Source of the DNA: Thiohalocapsa sp.
GTDB taxonomy: Bacteria; Pseudomonadota; Gammaproteobacteria; Chromatiales; Chromatiaceae
Direction of reading: 5' to 3'
Assembly (NCBI GenBank): GCA_021736785.1
Contig: JAIPFF010000019.1
Location: 24,214-88,213 of the forward strand
Length of the DNA: 64,000 nucleotides
Shown: positions 35,806 to 44,105 of the stretch, piece after piece
How positions within the stretch are numbered: position 1 is the stretch's first letter
How the letters are laid out: every line of letters begins with the position of its first letter
Program-made: the position numbers and the translations under genes
The notes under the pieces: model-generated
The model's database searches: none
Told to the model about the DNA's origin: nothing
What the model saw: only the letters and a program-made list of their open reading frames with translations

Positions 35806-36480
35806 ATGGTGCTCATGAACGAATTGTTTTTGTTGGCCGTGCTCTGGGTCGGTTACTTCGCGCTGCACTCGGCGCTGGCATCGCTGACCCTCAAGCGTTG
35901 GATCGCGGCGCGGCGACCCGGCTGGCTGCGGGCTTACCGGCTCGCTTTCAACATCATCGCCGGCGTGCTGCTGTTGCCGCCGCTGTGGCTGATCTATGCC
36001 GAGCGCGGCCCCTGGCTTTGGCAGTGGACGGGGCCTTGGTGGTGGCTGTCTACCGCACTGGCAGTGCTGGCCGCGGGCGCCTTTCTCTGGTCCCTGCGGT
36101 GGTACGACGGCGCCGAGTTTCTGGGATTGGCGCAGCTGCACCGCCAAGACCGGCGGGTCGAGGATCAGGAAGCATTCCATCTGTCGCCGCTGCATCGCTA
36201 CGTGCGCCATCCGTGGTACACGCTCGGACTGGTCATCATCTGGACCCGCGACATGGACCCGGCGATGTTGCTGAGCGCACTGTTTCTGACTGCCTATCTG
36301 GTGGCCGGCTCGCGTCTCGAGGAGCGCAAGCTGCTGGTTTATCACGGTGATCGCTATCGCCGTTACCGTGACGCGGTGCCTGCCCTGCTGCCGTTGCCGG
36401 GACGCCGGCTAAGCGCCGACCAAGCGCGCGCCTTGACCGAGGCTGCGCCGGCGGACAAAGGCCGCGGTGCGAGGCGCTGA
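35806..36480 (+). CDS. Isoprenylcysteine methyltransferase-like membrane protein
   Basis: A 224-residue integral membrane protein with about five hydrophobic segments (LFLLAVLWVGYFALHSALA near the start, then LAFNIIAGVLLLPPLWLIY). The C-terminal SAM-binding signature of the isoprenylcysteine/phospholipid methyltransferase fold is present: HRYVRHPWYTLGLVIIW and, at the end, EERKLLVYHGDRYRRYRDAVP. Substrate is unknown. A second ATG three codons downstream (35815) is possible. The last ~35 residues are polar and poorly conserved. Confidence 0.8.
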   Translation: MVLMNELFLLAVLWVGYFALHSALASLTLKRWIAARRPGWLRAYRLAFNIIAGVLLLPPLWLIYAERGPWLWQWTGPWWWLSTALAVLAAGAFLWSLRWYDGAEFLGLAQLHRQDRRVEDQEAFHLSPLHRYVRHPWYTLGLVIIWTRDMDPAMLLSALFLTAYLVAGSRLEERKLLVYHGDRYRRYRDAVPALLPLPGRRLSADQARALTEAAPADKGRGARR

Positions 36481-36973
36481 CCCGGCGCCCTGACCCGGCG
36501 AGCTAAACCGGCGAGCTAATCCGGCGCCGATACCGGTCGATGGGTGCGATCGACTCGACCGACGTCGGGCCGCAAGCGCGTGAGGAGCCGCCGGCGCCGA
36601 ACTGCCGCGGGATAAGCGCCGTCTGGTCAAGCGCCCCCTGATTTGGCGCCCCCTGATTTGGACGCCCTGATTTGGCGCCCCCTGATTTGGACGCCCTGAT
36701 TTGGCGCCCCCGGTAATAGGCCCCCTAATAAGCGCTTCCGGAATAGGCGCTTCCGTTGCGCGGCGGCCAAGGGGCGCCGGTTTAGACGATGTGCGCAGCA
36801 GCGTGGGTTATTGCGATGACTGGGCGTCGATGGTCGTAACGGGCAAGCGCGTTTTCGAGCGCCATGCCGACTTTCGAGCAAGCCCGGCTGTCGGCGTTGC
36901 GGGGCCCGGGCGGGTCGCCGCACGCCGCGCGACGAGGACTTCGAGCACCGATCGGATCGGCGCTCGAAGTCCC
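36481..36973. other. Intergenic region with degenerate repeats
   Basis: 493 bases between the convergent membrane methyltransferase-like gene and the Gly/Tyr/Pro-rich protein gene. Besides the array at 36631-36713 it holds short duplications such as ACCGGCGAGCTAA (twice near 36496-36525) and GCGCTTCCG (twice near 36733-36760). No gene recognised. Confidence 0.5.
36631..36713. repeat. Alternating 15/14-bp tandem repeat
   Basis: Five units end in CTGATTTG. Three read GCGCCCCCTGATTTG (15 bp) and two GACGCCCTGATTTG (14 bp), in the order 15-15-14-15-14 followed by a partial unit. Confidence 0.85.
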
Positions 36974-37471
36974 TCAGTACTGATCCATGGGCCGAAACGC
37001 CGGCGCCGACGGCCAGTCGCCGCTGCCCGCGCTGGGCGGGGGCGGCGGCGGCGCACCGGCACCTTGCCGGCTCTCGAGCTGGTCGATACGCCGTTTCAGG
37101 GCTTCGATTTCCTTGTCTTTAGCGTCGTCGCTGCCGGACGCCGCGGCCGGTCCGGGTGCGGCCGGCGCAGCGGGAGCCGCATAGCCGGGTGCAGCCGGCG
37201 GCGCATAGCCATAGGGAACCGCACCGTAACCGGGTGCGCCGTAAGGTGCGTAGCCGCCATAGCCGGGCGCGCCATAGGGAGCGCCGCCGTAAGGGCCATA
37301 TGCCCCGTAAGGCGCCCCGTAGTAATAGTCGTCGTAATCGTCGTCGCCGCCCATCCATCGGCCCGGGCTGAACATGTCACCGAAGTTGAAGGCATGGGCG
37401 AGAGGCGCGGCCGCGAGCAGGCCGGCAGCGAGAGCAATCGTGGTGGAGCGTGAGCGCAACTTCTTTGCCAC
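36974..37471 (-). CDS. Secreted Gly/Tyr/Pro-rich protein, second sulfur globule candidate
   Basis: A ~165-residue exported protein. A basic N-region and hydrophobic core (TIALAAGLLAAAPLAHA) predict cleavage after residue 27. Then follow FNFGDMFSPGRWMGG, an acidic DDDYDDYYY patch, a Gly/Tyr/Ala/Pro region at 51-100 (GAPYGAYGPYGGAPYG and variants), a Pro/Ala linker, a short coiled helix at 114-136 (DKEIEALKRRIDQLES) and a Pro-rich tail. The Tyr/Gly core is like that of sulfur globule proteins; the coiled helix could drive assembly. The start is a GTG at 37471 with GGAGG ten bases upstream. The function is inferred from layout. Confidence 0.65.
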   Translation of the reverse strand: MAKKLRSRSTTIALAAGLLAAAPLAHAFNFGDMFSPGRWMGGDDDYDDYYYGAPYGAYGPYGGAPYGAPGYGGYAPYGAPGYGAVPYGYAPPAAPGYAAPAAPAAPGPAAASGSDDAKDKEIEALKRRIDQLESRQGAGAPPPPPPSAGSGDWPSAPAFRPMDQY

Positions 37472-37620
37472 AGCGGAAAGTCCTCCATTGGCGTTGTCGG
37501 GGTAGGGCCCCCAAAATTCTGTGCAAGCCCTCCCGGGGGGCCCGGGCGATCTCTGCCGCCTGATGACTGCCGAGGATACTACAGCGCCGCTGCCGGCGGC
37601 AGCAGCGGTTTTCGCCATTC

Positions 37621-37660
37621 GCCGAGCCCGTGCGGTCCTAGCCGAGCCCGTGCGGTCCTA
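37621..37660 (-). repeat. 20-bp tandem duplication at the hypB stop codon
   Basis: GCCGAGCCCGTGCGGTCCTA occurs twice in direct succession (37621-37640 and 37641-37660). Each copy contains a TAG on the minus strand; the one at 37658-37660 ends hypB. It borders the hexamer run that encodes the His/Gly tail. Confidence 0.9.
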
Positions 37661-38560
37661 GCCGTGCCCGTGCCCGTGCCCGTGCCCGTGCCCGTGCTCA
37701 TGATCGTGGCCGTGGGCATGGTGATGTCGATGATGCGCTCCTTCCCCGGCGTGCAGCGCTGCGCCCTCCTTCTGGATGTCGGGATGCACGGTCTCGCCTC
37801 GCTCCACGCGGCGGCGCTGCTCGAGCACTTCCGCGCGCAGCCAATCGAGCCAGGGGGCGATGCCGTCGCCGTGGCCGCGTGCGCTGAGCCGCAGGAAGGG
37901 TGCGTTGCTTGCCAGGTTGCGCAGGTAGCCCTCGGCGCGCTGCGGATCGAAATCGTCCAGGTACTGCAGCAAGTCCGATTTGGTCAGCAAGACCAAGTCA
38001 GCCGCACGGAACATAACGGGGTATTTGGCGGGCTTGTCGTCGCCTTCGGGCACCGACAGCAGCGTGATGTTTCGATGCTGGCCCAAGTCGAAGCTGGCCG
38101 GACAGACCAGGTTGCCGACATTCTCTATGAACAGTATGTCGACGTCGGCGAGGTCGAGACGGTGCAGTGCGTCGTGCACCATATGGGCGTCCAGATGGCA
38201 GGCGCTGCCGGTTGCGATCTGGATCGCGTCGACGCCTTTGGCGCGAATTCGCTCGGCGTCGTTTTCGGTTTCGAGATCGCCCTCGACCACGGCGATGCGC
38301 AATTCGTCGCCGAGCGCCTCGATCGTGGCCTCGAGCAGGCTGGTTTTGCCGGCGCCGGGCGATGACATCAAATTGACCGCCAGCAACCCGTGGCTGTCGA
38401 AGTGGTAGCGGTTGTGCTGCGCCTGGCGGTCGTTCTCGCCGAGCAGGCTCTCCAACACTTCCACCGCGGCGCGGCCATCGGCCGTGCGGGCATGCTTGCC
38501 GTCGGCCTGGACCAGATGCTCGTTGCCGGGGGTGATATTACAGCCGCAGGTCTCGCACAT
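37658..38560 (-). CDS. hypB: Hydrogenase maturation GTPase HypB with C-terminal His tail
   Basis: A 300-residue nickel-insertion GTPase for [NiFe] hydrogenases. The N-terminal high-affinity nickel motif CETCGC is present, followed by the G1 loop SSPGAGKTSLLE, the metal-site region GSACHLDAHMVHDAL, ENVGNLVCPASFDLG and TKSDLL. The unusual part is the end: after GAALHAGEGA comes a 25-residue tail of His/Gly (HHRHHHAHGHDHEHGHGHG). In most His-rich HypB proteins this nickel-storage stretch is near the N-terminus, between CETCGC and the GTPase domain. hypA lies 48 bases upstream. Confidence 0.96.
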   Translation of the reverse strand: MCETCGCNITPGNEHLVQADGKHARTADGRAAVEVLESLLGENDRQAQHNRYHFDSHGLLAVNLMSSPGAGKTSLLEATIEALGDELRIAVVEGDLETENDAERIRAKGVDAIQIATGSACHLDAHMVHDALHRLDLADVDILFIENVGNLVCPASFDLGQHRNITLLSVPEGDDKPAKYPVMFRAADLVLLTKSDLLQYLDDFDPQRAEGYLRNLASNAPFLRLSARGHGDGIAPWLDWLRAEVLEQRRRVERGETVHPDIQKEGAALHAGEGAHHRHHHAHGHDHEHGHGHGHGHGHG

Positions 38561-38607
38561 GGCAGTCTCCTTGAATGAGAGGCCCGTTGCGGGGCGTTGA
38601 TGCTCGA

Positions 38608-39009
38608 CTATAGCAGTCGGTCGCCGCCAACCGAGCCGGGATCGGATTGTGGGTTTTCGACGTCCGGCACATGCAGTTCCAGGCGCGCCAGCAACATTTC
38701 GTCGCCGCTGACCAGGCGCGTGCGGTGGCTGCCGCAGGCGCCGCACAAGAGCCGGTTGGCAGCCGCCTCGGTCTCGGCCCCGCAGTCGTCGCAGCCGACC
38801 CGCACCGGCGCGGCTTCGATGTCGAGCACCGCATGCTCGGCGACGGTGCCGGCGGCTGCCAACGGATAGGCGTTGGCGAGCAGCGACGCCTCGACGCCGG
38901 ACAGCGGGCCGATGCGCAGCAGGATACGCTCGACGCGCTCGGCACCGTTCTCGCGGGCGATGCGCTCCACCTGTTCGAGCAGCGACAGACAGACAGACAG
39001 TTCATGCAT
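38608..39009 (-). CDS. hypA: Hydrogenase/urease nickel metallochaperone HypA
   Basis: A 133-residue nickel chaperone. It begins MHELSVCLSLLEQVERIA, whose His2-Glu3 make the nickel site, and has the zinc ribbon CDDCG with CGACG at about residues 73-92. The ATG at 39009 is the only start that leaves MHE at the terminus; it has GGGAGAG upstream. The last ~18 residues extend beyond the usual end. It forms a pair with hypB; no other hyp genes, hydrogenase or urease subunits are in the window. Confidence 0.96.
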   Translation of the reverse strand: MHELSVCLSLLEQVERIARENGAERVERILLRIGPLSGVEASLLANAYPLAAAGTVAEHAVLDIEAAPVRVGCDDCGAETEAAANRLLCGACGSHRTRLVSGDEMLLARLELHVPDVENPQSDPGSVGGDRLL

Positions 39010-39158
39010 GGGTCTCTCCCGCACGGCGGTATTGGGCGAGAGCCTGCCACGCCGGCGTCATCCGTGCCAGCCCCGGGGGCAAGCACGGCGGCGCAAGGCA
39101 CTGTGCCGGCACGCACGCGGCAATCGGTTCCGGGCATGCCGCCCTTGCCGGTATGCGG

Positions 39159-41057
39159 CTACAGACTGTCGAGATAGGTATAGCCGTACAGCCCGGCCTT
39201 CAGCTCCAAAAACAGCCGCTCGCGCTCGCCGCGCTCGAGCCCGGCGGCGGCGAGGCGGCCCCGATAGCGGGCCAGCAGCTCGCGCGGATCGAAGTGGACG
39301 TATCCGAGCAGCTCATCGGCGGAATCGCCGCGCTCGGGCTCAAGCAGCCGATAGCCGTCGGCGCTCGCGTCGTCGAGCTCCACGTTGACCGCGTCGGTGT
39401 CGCCGAACAAGTTATGGATGTCGCCGAGGATCTCTTGATACGCGCCGACCATGAAGAAGCCGATCAGATAGGTCTCGGTGCGCGGGTCGAAGGCATGCAC
39501 CGGCAGGCTCGCCTCGATGCCGTCTTGGTCGACATAGTGCGACACGCAGCCGTCCGAGTCGCAGGTGAGGTCGTGCACCACGCCGCGCTCGGTCGGCGGC
39601 TCGCGCAGGCGTTGCAGCGGCACGATCGGGAAGATCTGCTCGATGGCCCAGACGTCCGGCAGGGACTGAAACAGCGAGAAGTTGCAGAACAATTTGTCCG
39701 CCAACTCCGCGTTGATGCGGTCGAGCAGCTCGCGCTGACGGCGGTTCGCATGCGACAGGCGCCGGCGCAGTGCCCGGCACACCGCCGCATAGAGCTCGTC
39801 GGCGCGGGCGCGCGAGGCGAGATCCAGATGCCCGCGCGCGAATCGGCCCCTGGCCGAGCGCATGGCCGACTCGGCCCGCTCGTAGACTTCCAGCGGCGGC
39901 GCATCCGCGCGCCCCGCCCGCTCGAATGCCTGTTCGAGGATATGCAGATCCGCGTCCGCGGACGGCCCCGAGCCCGCGGTTGCATCGAGACCACCGGCCT
40001 CCTCGCGGTCGACCACATCGGTGATCAGCACCGCATGGTGGGCGCTCAATGCGCGCCCGGACTCGGTGACCAGGTCGGGCTCCGGCAGATCCTGCTCGCG
40101 GCAGATTTGCGACAGCGTCTCGACAATCGCGGCCGCGTAGCCTTGCGGGCCGTAGTTGACGGAGCAGTAGTCACGGGTGCGGGTGCCCTCGTAGTCGACG
40201 CCGTGCCCGCCGCCCATGTCCAGCGTGTCGAGGTCGGCACCCAGCCCGCGCAGCGCCCCGTAGAAGCGCGCCAGCTCGCCGACGCCGGCTCGGATGTCGT
40301 CCAGATCCGGGATCTGCGAGCCCAAATGCGCATGCAGCAGCCGAAGCCAGCGCAGTCCGTCGACCGCCCTGAGCCGCTCGACCAGCGCCAGTATCTGGCT
40401 GGCCGACAGTCCGAACTTGGCCCGATCGCCGCCGCTGTTCTGCCAGTTGCCGGTGGCCGCGGCGGCCAGGCGCGCACGCACGCCCAACAGCGGCTCGACG
40501 CCGAGCCGCTCGGCCTCCTCGATGACCAGCTCAAGCTCCGAGGGCTTCTCGATGACGATGAACACCCGCAGCCCCAGCCGCCGCCCGATCAGTGCGAGCC
40601 GGATATAGCCGCGGTCCTTATAGCCGTTGCAGATCACCGTCTCGGCGGTCGGCACCATCGCCAGCACGGCCATCAGCTCCGGCTTGCTGCCTGCCTCCAG
40701 ACCGATGCGCCCGGCGCTCAGCAGTGCGCGGACAACGCTCTTTTGCTGATTGACCTTGATCGGATAGACGGGGTGATAGGCGCCGCGATACCCGGCATCG
40801 GCGATGGCGGTGTCGAACGCCGCGCGCAGCGTGCGGACCCGGTGGCGCAAGATGTCGTCGAAGCGCACCAGCACGGGCAGCGATAGTCCCTCGTCGCGGA
40901 GCCGGCCCGCCAGCAGCGCCAAATCGATCTCGGTGGCGCGGGTCGGATCGGGACGCGCGCACAGGTGACCGTCCGCGTTGATATTGAAATAACCCTCGCC
41001 CCAGCGGCTGATGGCATAGACGGCATCGCAGCAGGCGGATTTTTCGGCAACCGACAT
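39159..41057 (-). CDS. speA: Biosynthetic arginine decarboxylase
   Basis: A 632-residue PLP enzyme converting arginine to agmatine for putrescine synthesis. The PLP lysine is in YPIKVNQQKSV. Other signatures are EAGSKPELMAVL, the HLGSQIPDLDDIR glycine/histidine region, DMGGGHGVDYEG, TESGRALSAHHA and the C-terminal VGAYQEILGDIHNLFGD. Length is normal for SpeA. GGAG precedes the start. It sits between hypA and bchO on the same strand, with gaps of about 130-150 bases on either side, so it is probably a separate unit. Confidence 0.97.
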   Translation of the reverse strand: MSVAEKSACCDAVYAISRWGEGYFNINADGHLCARPDPTRATEIDLALLAGRLRDEGLSLPVLVRFDDILRHRVRTLRAAFDTAIADAGYRGAYHPVYPIKVNQQKSVVRALLSAGRIGLEAGSKPELMAVLAMVPTAETVICNGYKDRGYIRLALIGRRLGLRVFIVIEKPSELELVIEEAERLGVEPLLGVRARLAAAATGNWQNSGGDRAKFGLSASQILALVERLRAVDGLRWLRLLHAHLGSQIPDLDDIRAGVGELARFYGALRGLGADLDTLDMGGGHGVDYEGTRTRDYCSVNYGPQGYAAAIVETLSQICREQDLPEPDLVTESGRALSAHHAVLITDVVDREEAGGLDATAGSGPSADADLHILEQAFERAGRADAPPLEVYERAESAMRSARGRFARGHLDLASRARADELYAAVCRALRRRLSHANRRQRELLDRINAELADKLFCNFSLFQSLPDVWAIEQIFPIVPLQRLREPPTERGVVHDLTCDSDGCVSHYVDQDGIEASLPVHAFDPRTETYLIGFFMVGAYQEILGDIHNLFGDTDAVNVELDDASADGYRLLEPERGDSADELLGYVHFDPRELLARYRGRLAAAGLERGERERLFLELKAGLYGYTYLDSL

Positions 41058-41190
41058 CGAAGCTCCGGAATCAGTCTCGTGGTGTTGATCGGCGCGGTGG
41101 CGGGGTCACGGGCGCACGCTGCCGCGATCGATACCGCCGCGGCCGACCGGCTCCGGCAATCAGACTGCAGCGCCGCCGGTTAACCTCGGG

Positions 41191-42078
41191 CTAGCCTGCC
41201 GAGGCGAAAATGAGCTCGGCAATCCGCGCCGCGTCTTCCTCGTGGGCCAGATGGCCGTAGCCGCCGATGATAGCCAGCTTTGCCGCGGGCACGAGTGCCT
41301 TGGCGCGCTCGGCCTCTTCCGGCGGAACGGTTTGGTCGTCGGTGAAGCCCACCAGCACCAACCGCGGCTTCAGCCGGGGCAGGTCCCGCTCCATCGGCGT
41401 TAGATCCCAATTGGCCATCATGTTCAATGCCGCGGCGACATGGCCCGGACTCGAGACCAGGAGCCGGTACAGCGCCACCCCGTCGGGCGTGAGCTTGGAA
41501 CCCGTCCCGTCGACGAGCCGTTCCATGCCCGCCGGGTTGTGCTTGGCGCGGTGCGCGACCATGCGCGGCGCCAGCGAGCTGCGCGCAAGCAGCTTTGCCG
41601 CCGGCGAGAACCACTTGCCGGCGAAGCCCTGCAGCGGCAGCAGCGCGCCGCTCAAGCTGATCAGCACACGGGGGTCGATCAGGCCGTCGAGGCACATGCG
41701 GCACAAAATCGCGGCGCCCGCGGAATGGCCGACGACGATCTGCGGCTGCAGTTCGAGGGTCGCGAGCAACTCGCCGGTCATCGCCGCCATACGCGGCAGC
41801 GACAGCTCCTTCGGCGCCGGCGCGGAAGTAAAGCCGTGACCGGGCAGATCGGGGGCGACCACCCGATAGTGCTCGGCCAGCAGCGGCAGCAGCGCGCCCC
41901 AAGAATGGGTGGCGGCCGCGGTGCCGTGGATCAGCAGCAGCACCGGACCCTGACCTGCAATCTGCACATGCCAACGCAAACCGGCGGCGTCGACAAAGCG
42001 GCTCTTGTCGCGGTTCGGCCAAGTGCCGCCGTCCCGTTCCCAGACTGGCCGATCGTTCATGACGCGGGTGGACGTCAT
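41191..42078 (-). CDS. bchO: Magnesium-chelatase accessory alpha/beta hydrolase BchO
   Basis: A 295-residue alpha/beta-fold protein encoded with the bacteriochlorophyll magnesium chelatase genes of purple bacteria. The start VWERDGGTWPNRDKSRFVDA and LRWHVQIAGQGPVLLLIHGT are diagnostic, followed by the elbow GHSAGAAILCRM, the acid in FTDDQTVPPEEA and the histidine in GYGHLAHEED. Its exact role in magnesium insertion is not settled. It lies 182 bases downstream of bchD on the same strand and is likely cotranscribed with bchI and bchD. Confidence 0.93.
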   Translation of the reverse strand: MTSTRVMNDRPVWERDGGTWPNRDKSRFVDAAGLRWHVQIAGQGPVLLLIHGTAAATHSWGALLPLLAEHYRVVAPDLPGHGFTSAPAPKELSLPRMAAMTGELLATLELQPQIVVGHSAGAAILCRMCLDGLIDPRVLISLSGALLPLQGFAGKWFSPAAKLLARSSLAPRMVAHRAKHNPAGMERLVDGTGSKLTPDGVALYRLLVSSPGHVAAALNMMANWDLTPMERDLPRLKPRLVLVGFTDDQTVPPEEAERAKALVPAAKLAIIGGYGHLAHEEDAARIAELIFASAG

Positions 42079-42260
42079 TTCGCTGACTCCTTAGCTGGTC
42101 CTACCGGGTTCGGTACGCGGGCGCCGGCGCGGGCAGGGCGGCGCCGACGCGGTTGAAAACCGGCTTCCCCGCAAGCGCGTGACGCTGCCGGCGATGACCC
42201 CGGCAACGGATCACGCCACCGCTGCTAGGTCCGCCTCGGCGGGGTCGAGCGGGCGTTTCC

Positions 42261-44105
42261 CTAAGAAACGGCCTTCACCGCGCCCGAAAGTGCCGCCGCA
42301 TCGGCATGTGGCAGCGGTAGGTAGACCGCGTCCATTTCCCGGGCGAGCTTCTCGGCGTCGGGCCGCGGGCGCGGCGACATGTCGACGACCAACGCCTTGA
42401 GCTCCGCGACGCGAAAAGCCCGCGCCGATGCAAAGGCGTCTTCGGTCGCCTGCGCGCGCCCGCCGATGCCCTCGCGTGTCACGTTCGCGCGCCCGTCCGT
42501 CAGCAGTACGACCACCGGCGTGCCGCCGCGCCGCTGGACGCCGTCGGCCAGCTCGACGGCAGCGTCGATGCCGGAGGCCAGCGGTGTACCGCCGCCGCCG
42601 GGCAGGCCGGCGGGGCTGCGCTTGGCGCGCACCAGCGAGCGTGTCGGCGGCAGCAGCAGCTCGGCGCCCGGGCCGCGGGAGGCGATCATCGCGACCCGGT
42701 CCCGGCGCACGTAGCAGTCCGCGAGCAGTAACTCGACGGCACCCTTGGCCTCGGCCAGGCGGTGCAGCGCGGCGGAGCCGGACGCGTCGACGACGAAGAT
42801 GGTGGTCGTCTCCGAACGATGGCGATAGTGCGTGACCCGGAAGTCGTCGTGGCGCACTTCCACCAGAATATCCGTGCTGCCGCGGCCGGTCTGCTCGCGC
42901 TCGGTCCTGCGCACCCGCTGCCAGGGGGCCGCCGCGCGCAACGTCTCGATGAGGTTCAGGCGCTTGCCCGCGCCCGGATCGCCGTGGCGCGTACCGGAGG
43001 GGCGCCCGCGCAGCGAGCCGGTCTGGGTGGCGCCGGATTTGCCGCTGGAGCGCGTGCGCGAGCGCATCGCCCCCATCTGCAGCATCGCGAGCAGATTTTC
43101 CGGGATCGCCGCCTGGGCAGACTCCAGCACCTGGTCCTCCAGCGGCTTGTCGATCTCCTGCTCCGGGCTCTGGTTTTGCTCGTTGTCGTCCTGGTTCTCT
43201 TCCGGCGGCGGCGGCTCTTCGGGCGGCTGCTCATCGGGCTGCTCGGGCATCGGCATCCGCGTCGCCCGCGGGGCCAGCACTAGGCGGGCCGCGTTGCTCA
43301 CATCCTCGATGTCGACGGCGTCGCGGCCCGCCAACGCCGCCGATGCGCGCGCCACGCGCATGGCGGCGATGGATGCGCGCAGCGAGTCGACGCCGAGTGC
43401 GAGCGCGGTGCCGCAGACGGCCTCCATTTCCTGATCGCCGATGCTCACCGCCGCGAGACGCTCGCGCGCGGCGCGGATGTCTTCCGGGTCCACGTCCGAC
43501 GGCGCCGCGTCGTGCCAGCGGATGTCGTTCAGGTCGAGCAGGATCGCGAAGCGGTCGATCAGCGTATGCGGAACCTGTTCCTCGTCGTTGGCGCCTTCGT
43601 CCAGCGCGATCACGCCGAAGCGGGTCGGCGTGCGCGCGGTCAGCCCGTCACGCTCGAGCAGCACCTCGCCGTTGTCGAGCGCCGCGCTCAGGTGGGCGGC
43701 GGTCGAGCGCGAGACGCGCTCCGCCATGGCCAGCAGCACCACGCCGCCGTCGGATTCGGCCAGCAGGCCCCGCTCGGCGACCGGACGCCCGGCGCGCAAC
43801 GTCGCCGCCAAGTCGAGCCCGCCGAGCAGGCGGCCGTCGGCGATATGCAGCGGAATGCGACGATACGGCGCCTCCGCCGGCAGCAGCTCGCGGGCGAGGT
43901 CCAGCCAGATGTCGCGCACGGGGCCGGGCAGCGCCCGGATAGAAACGCCGCCGATGCCGGCCGGATCGACGGCGAAGACGGCCGCGGCCAGGCAGGCATC
44001 ATCCCAGCGGGAGATGGCCGCCGAGGGCGGTGGCGGGGCCGGCTGCTCCGGGGCCTGCAGTGCCGGCGTTGACGCGGCCGTCTGGCCGCCGGCGCCGTCG
44101 CTCAT
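42261..44105 (-). CDS. bchD: Magnesium chelatase subunit D
   Basis: A 614-residue subunit of the ATP-dependent enzyme inserting Mg2+ into protoporphyrin IX, the first committed step to bacteriochlorophyll. The N-terminal third (about 30-270) is AAA-like and degenerate at Walker A. A Pro/Glu/Gln-rich acidic linker follows near 285-330 (EEPPPPEENQDDNEQNQS). The C-terminal von Willebrand A domain begins near residue 430 and has the MIDAS motif DASGS. The start codon overlaps the bchI stop by 4 bases (ATGA). Confidence 0.96.
   Translation of the reverse strand: MSDGAGGQTAASTPALQAPEQPAPPPPSAAISRWDDACLAAAVFAVDPAGIGGVSIRALPGPVRDIWLDLARELLPAEAPYRRIPLHIADGRLLGGLDLAATLRAGRPVAERGLLAESDGGVVLLAMAERVSRSTAAHLSAALDNGEVLLERDGLTARTPTRFGVIALDEGANDEEQVPHTLIDRFAILLDLNDIRWHDAAPSDVDPEDIRAARERLAAVSIGDQEMEAVCGTALALGVDSLRASIAAMRVARASAALAGRDAVDIEDVSNAARLVLAPRATRMPMPEQPDEQPPEEPPPPEENQDDNEQNQSPEQEIDKPLEDQVLESAQAAIPENLLAMLQMGAMRSRTRSSGKSGATQTGSLRGRPSGTRHGDPGAGKRLNLIETLRAAAPWQRVRRTEREQTGRGSTDILVEVRHDDFRVTHYRHRSETTTIFVVDASGSAALHRLAEAKGAVELLLADCYVRRDRVAMIASRGPGAELLLPPTRSLVRAKRSPAGLPGGGGTPLASGIDAAVELADGVQRRGGTPVVVLLTDGRANVTREGIGGRAQATEDAFASARAFRVAELKALVVDMSPRPRPDAEKLAREMDAVYLPLPHADAAALSGAVKAVS

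Noticed and set aside
36627..36923. A minus-strand frame ending in Gly/Ser/Lys repeats.
   Set aside because: The repeat end comes from the 15/14-bp array; there is no start signal or recognisable domain.
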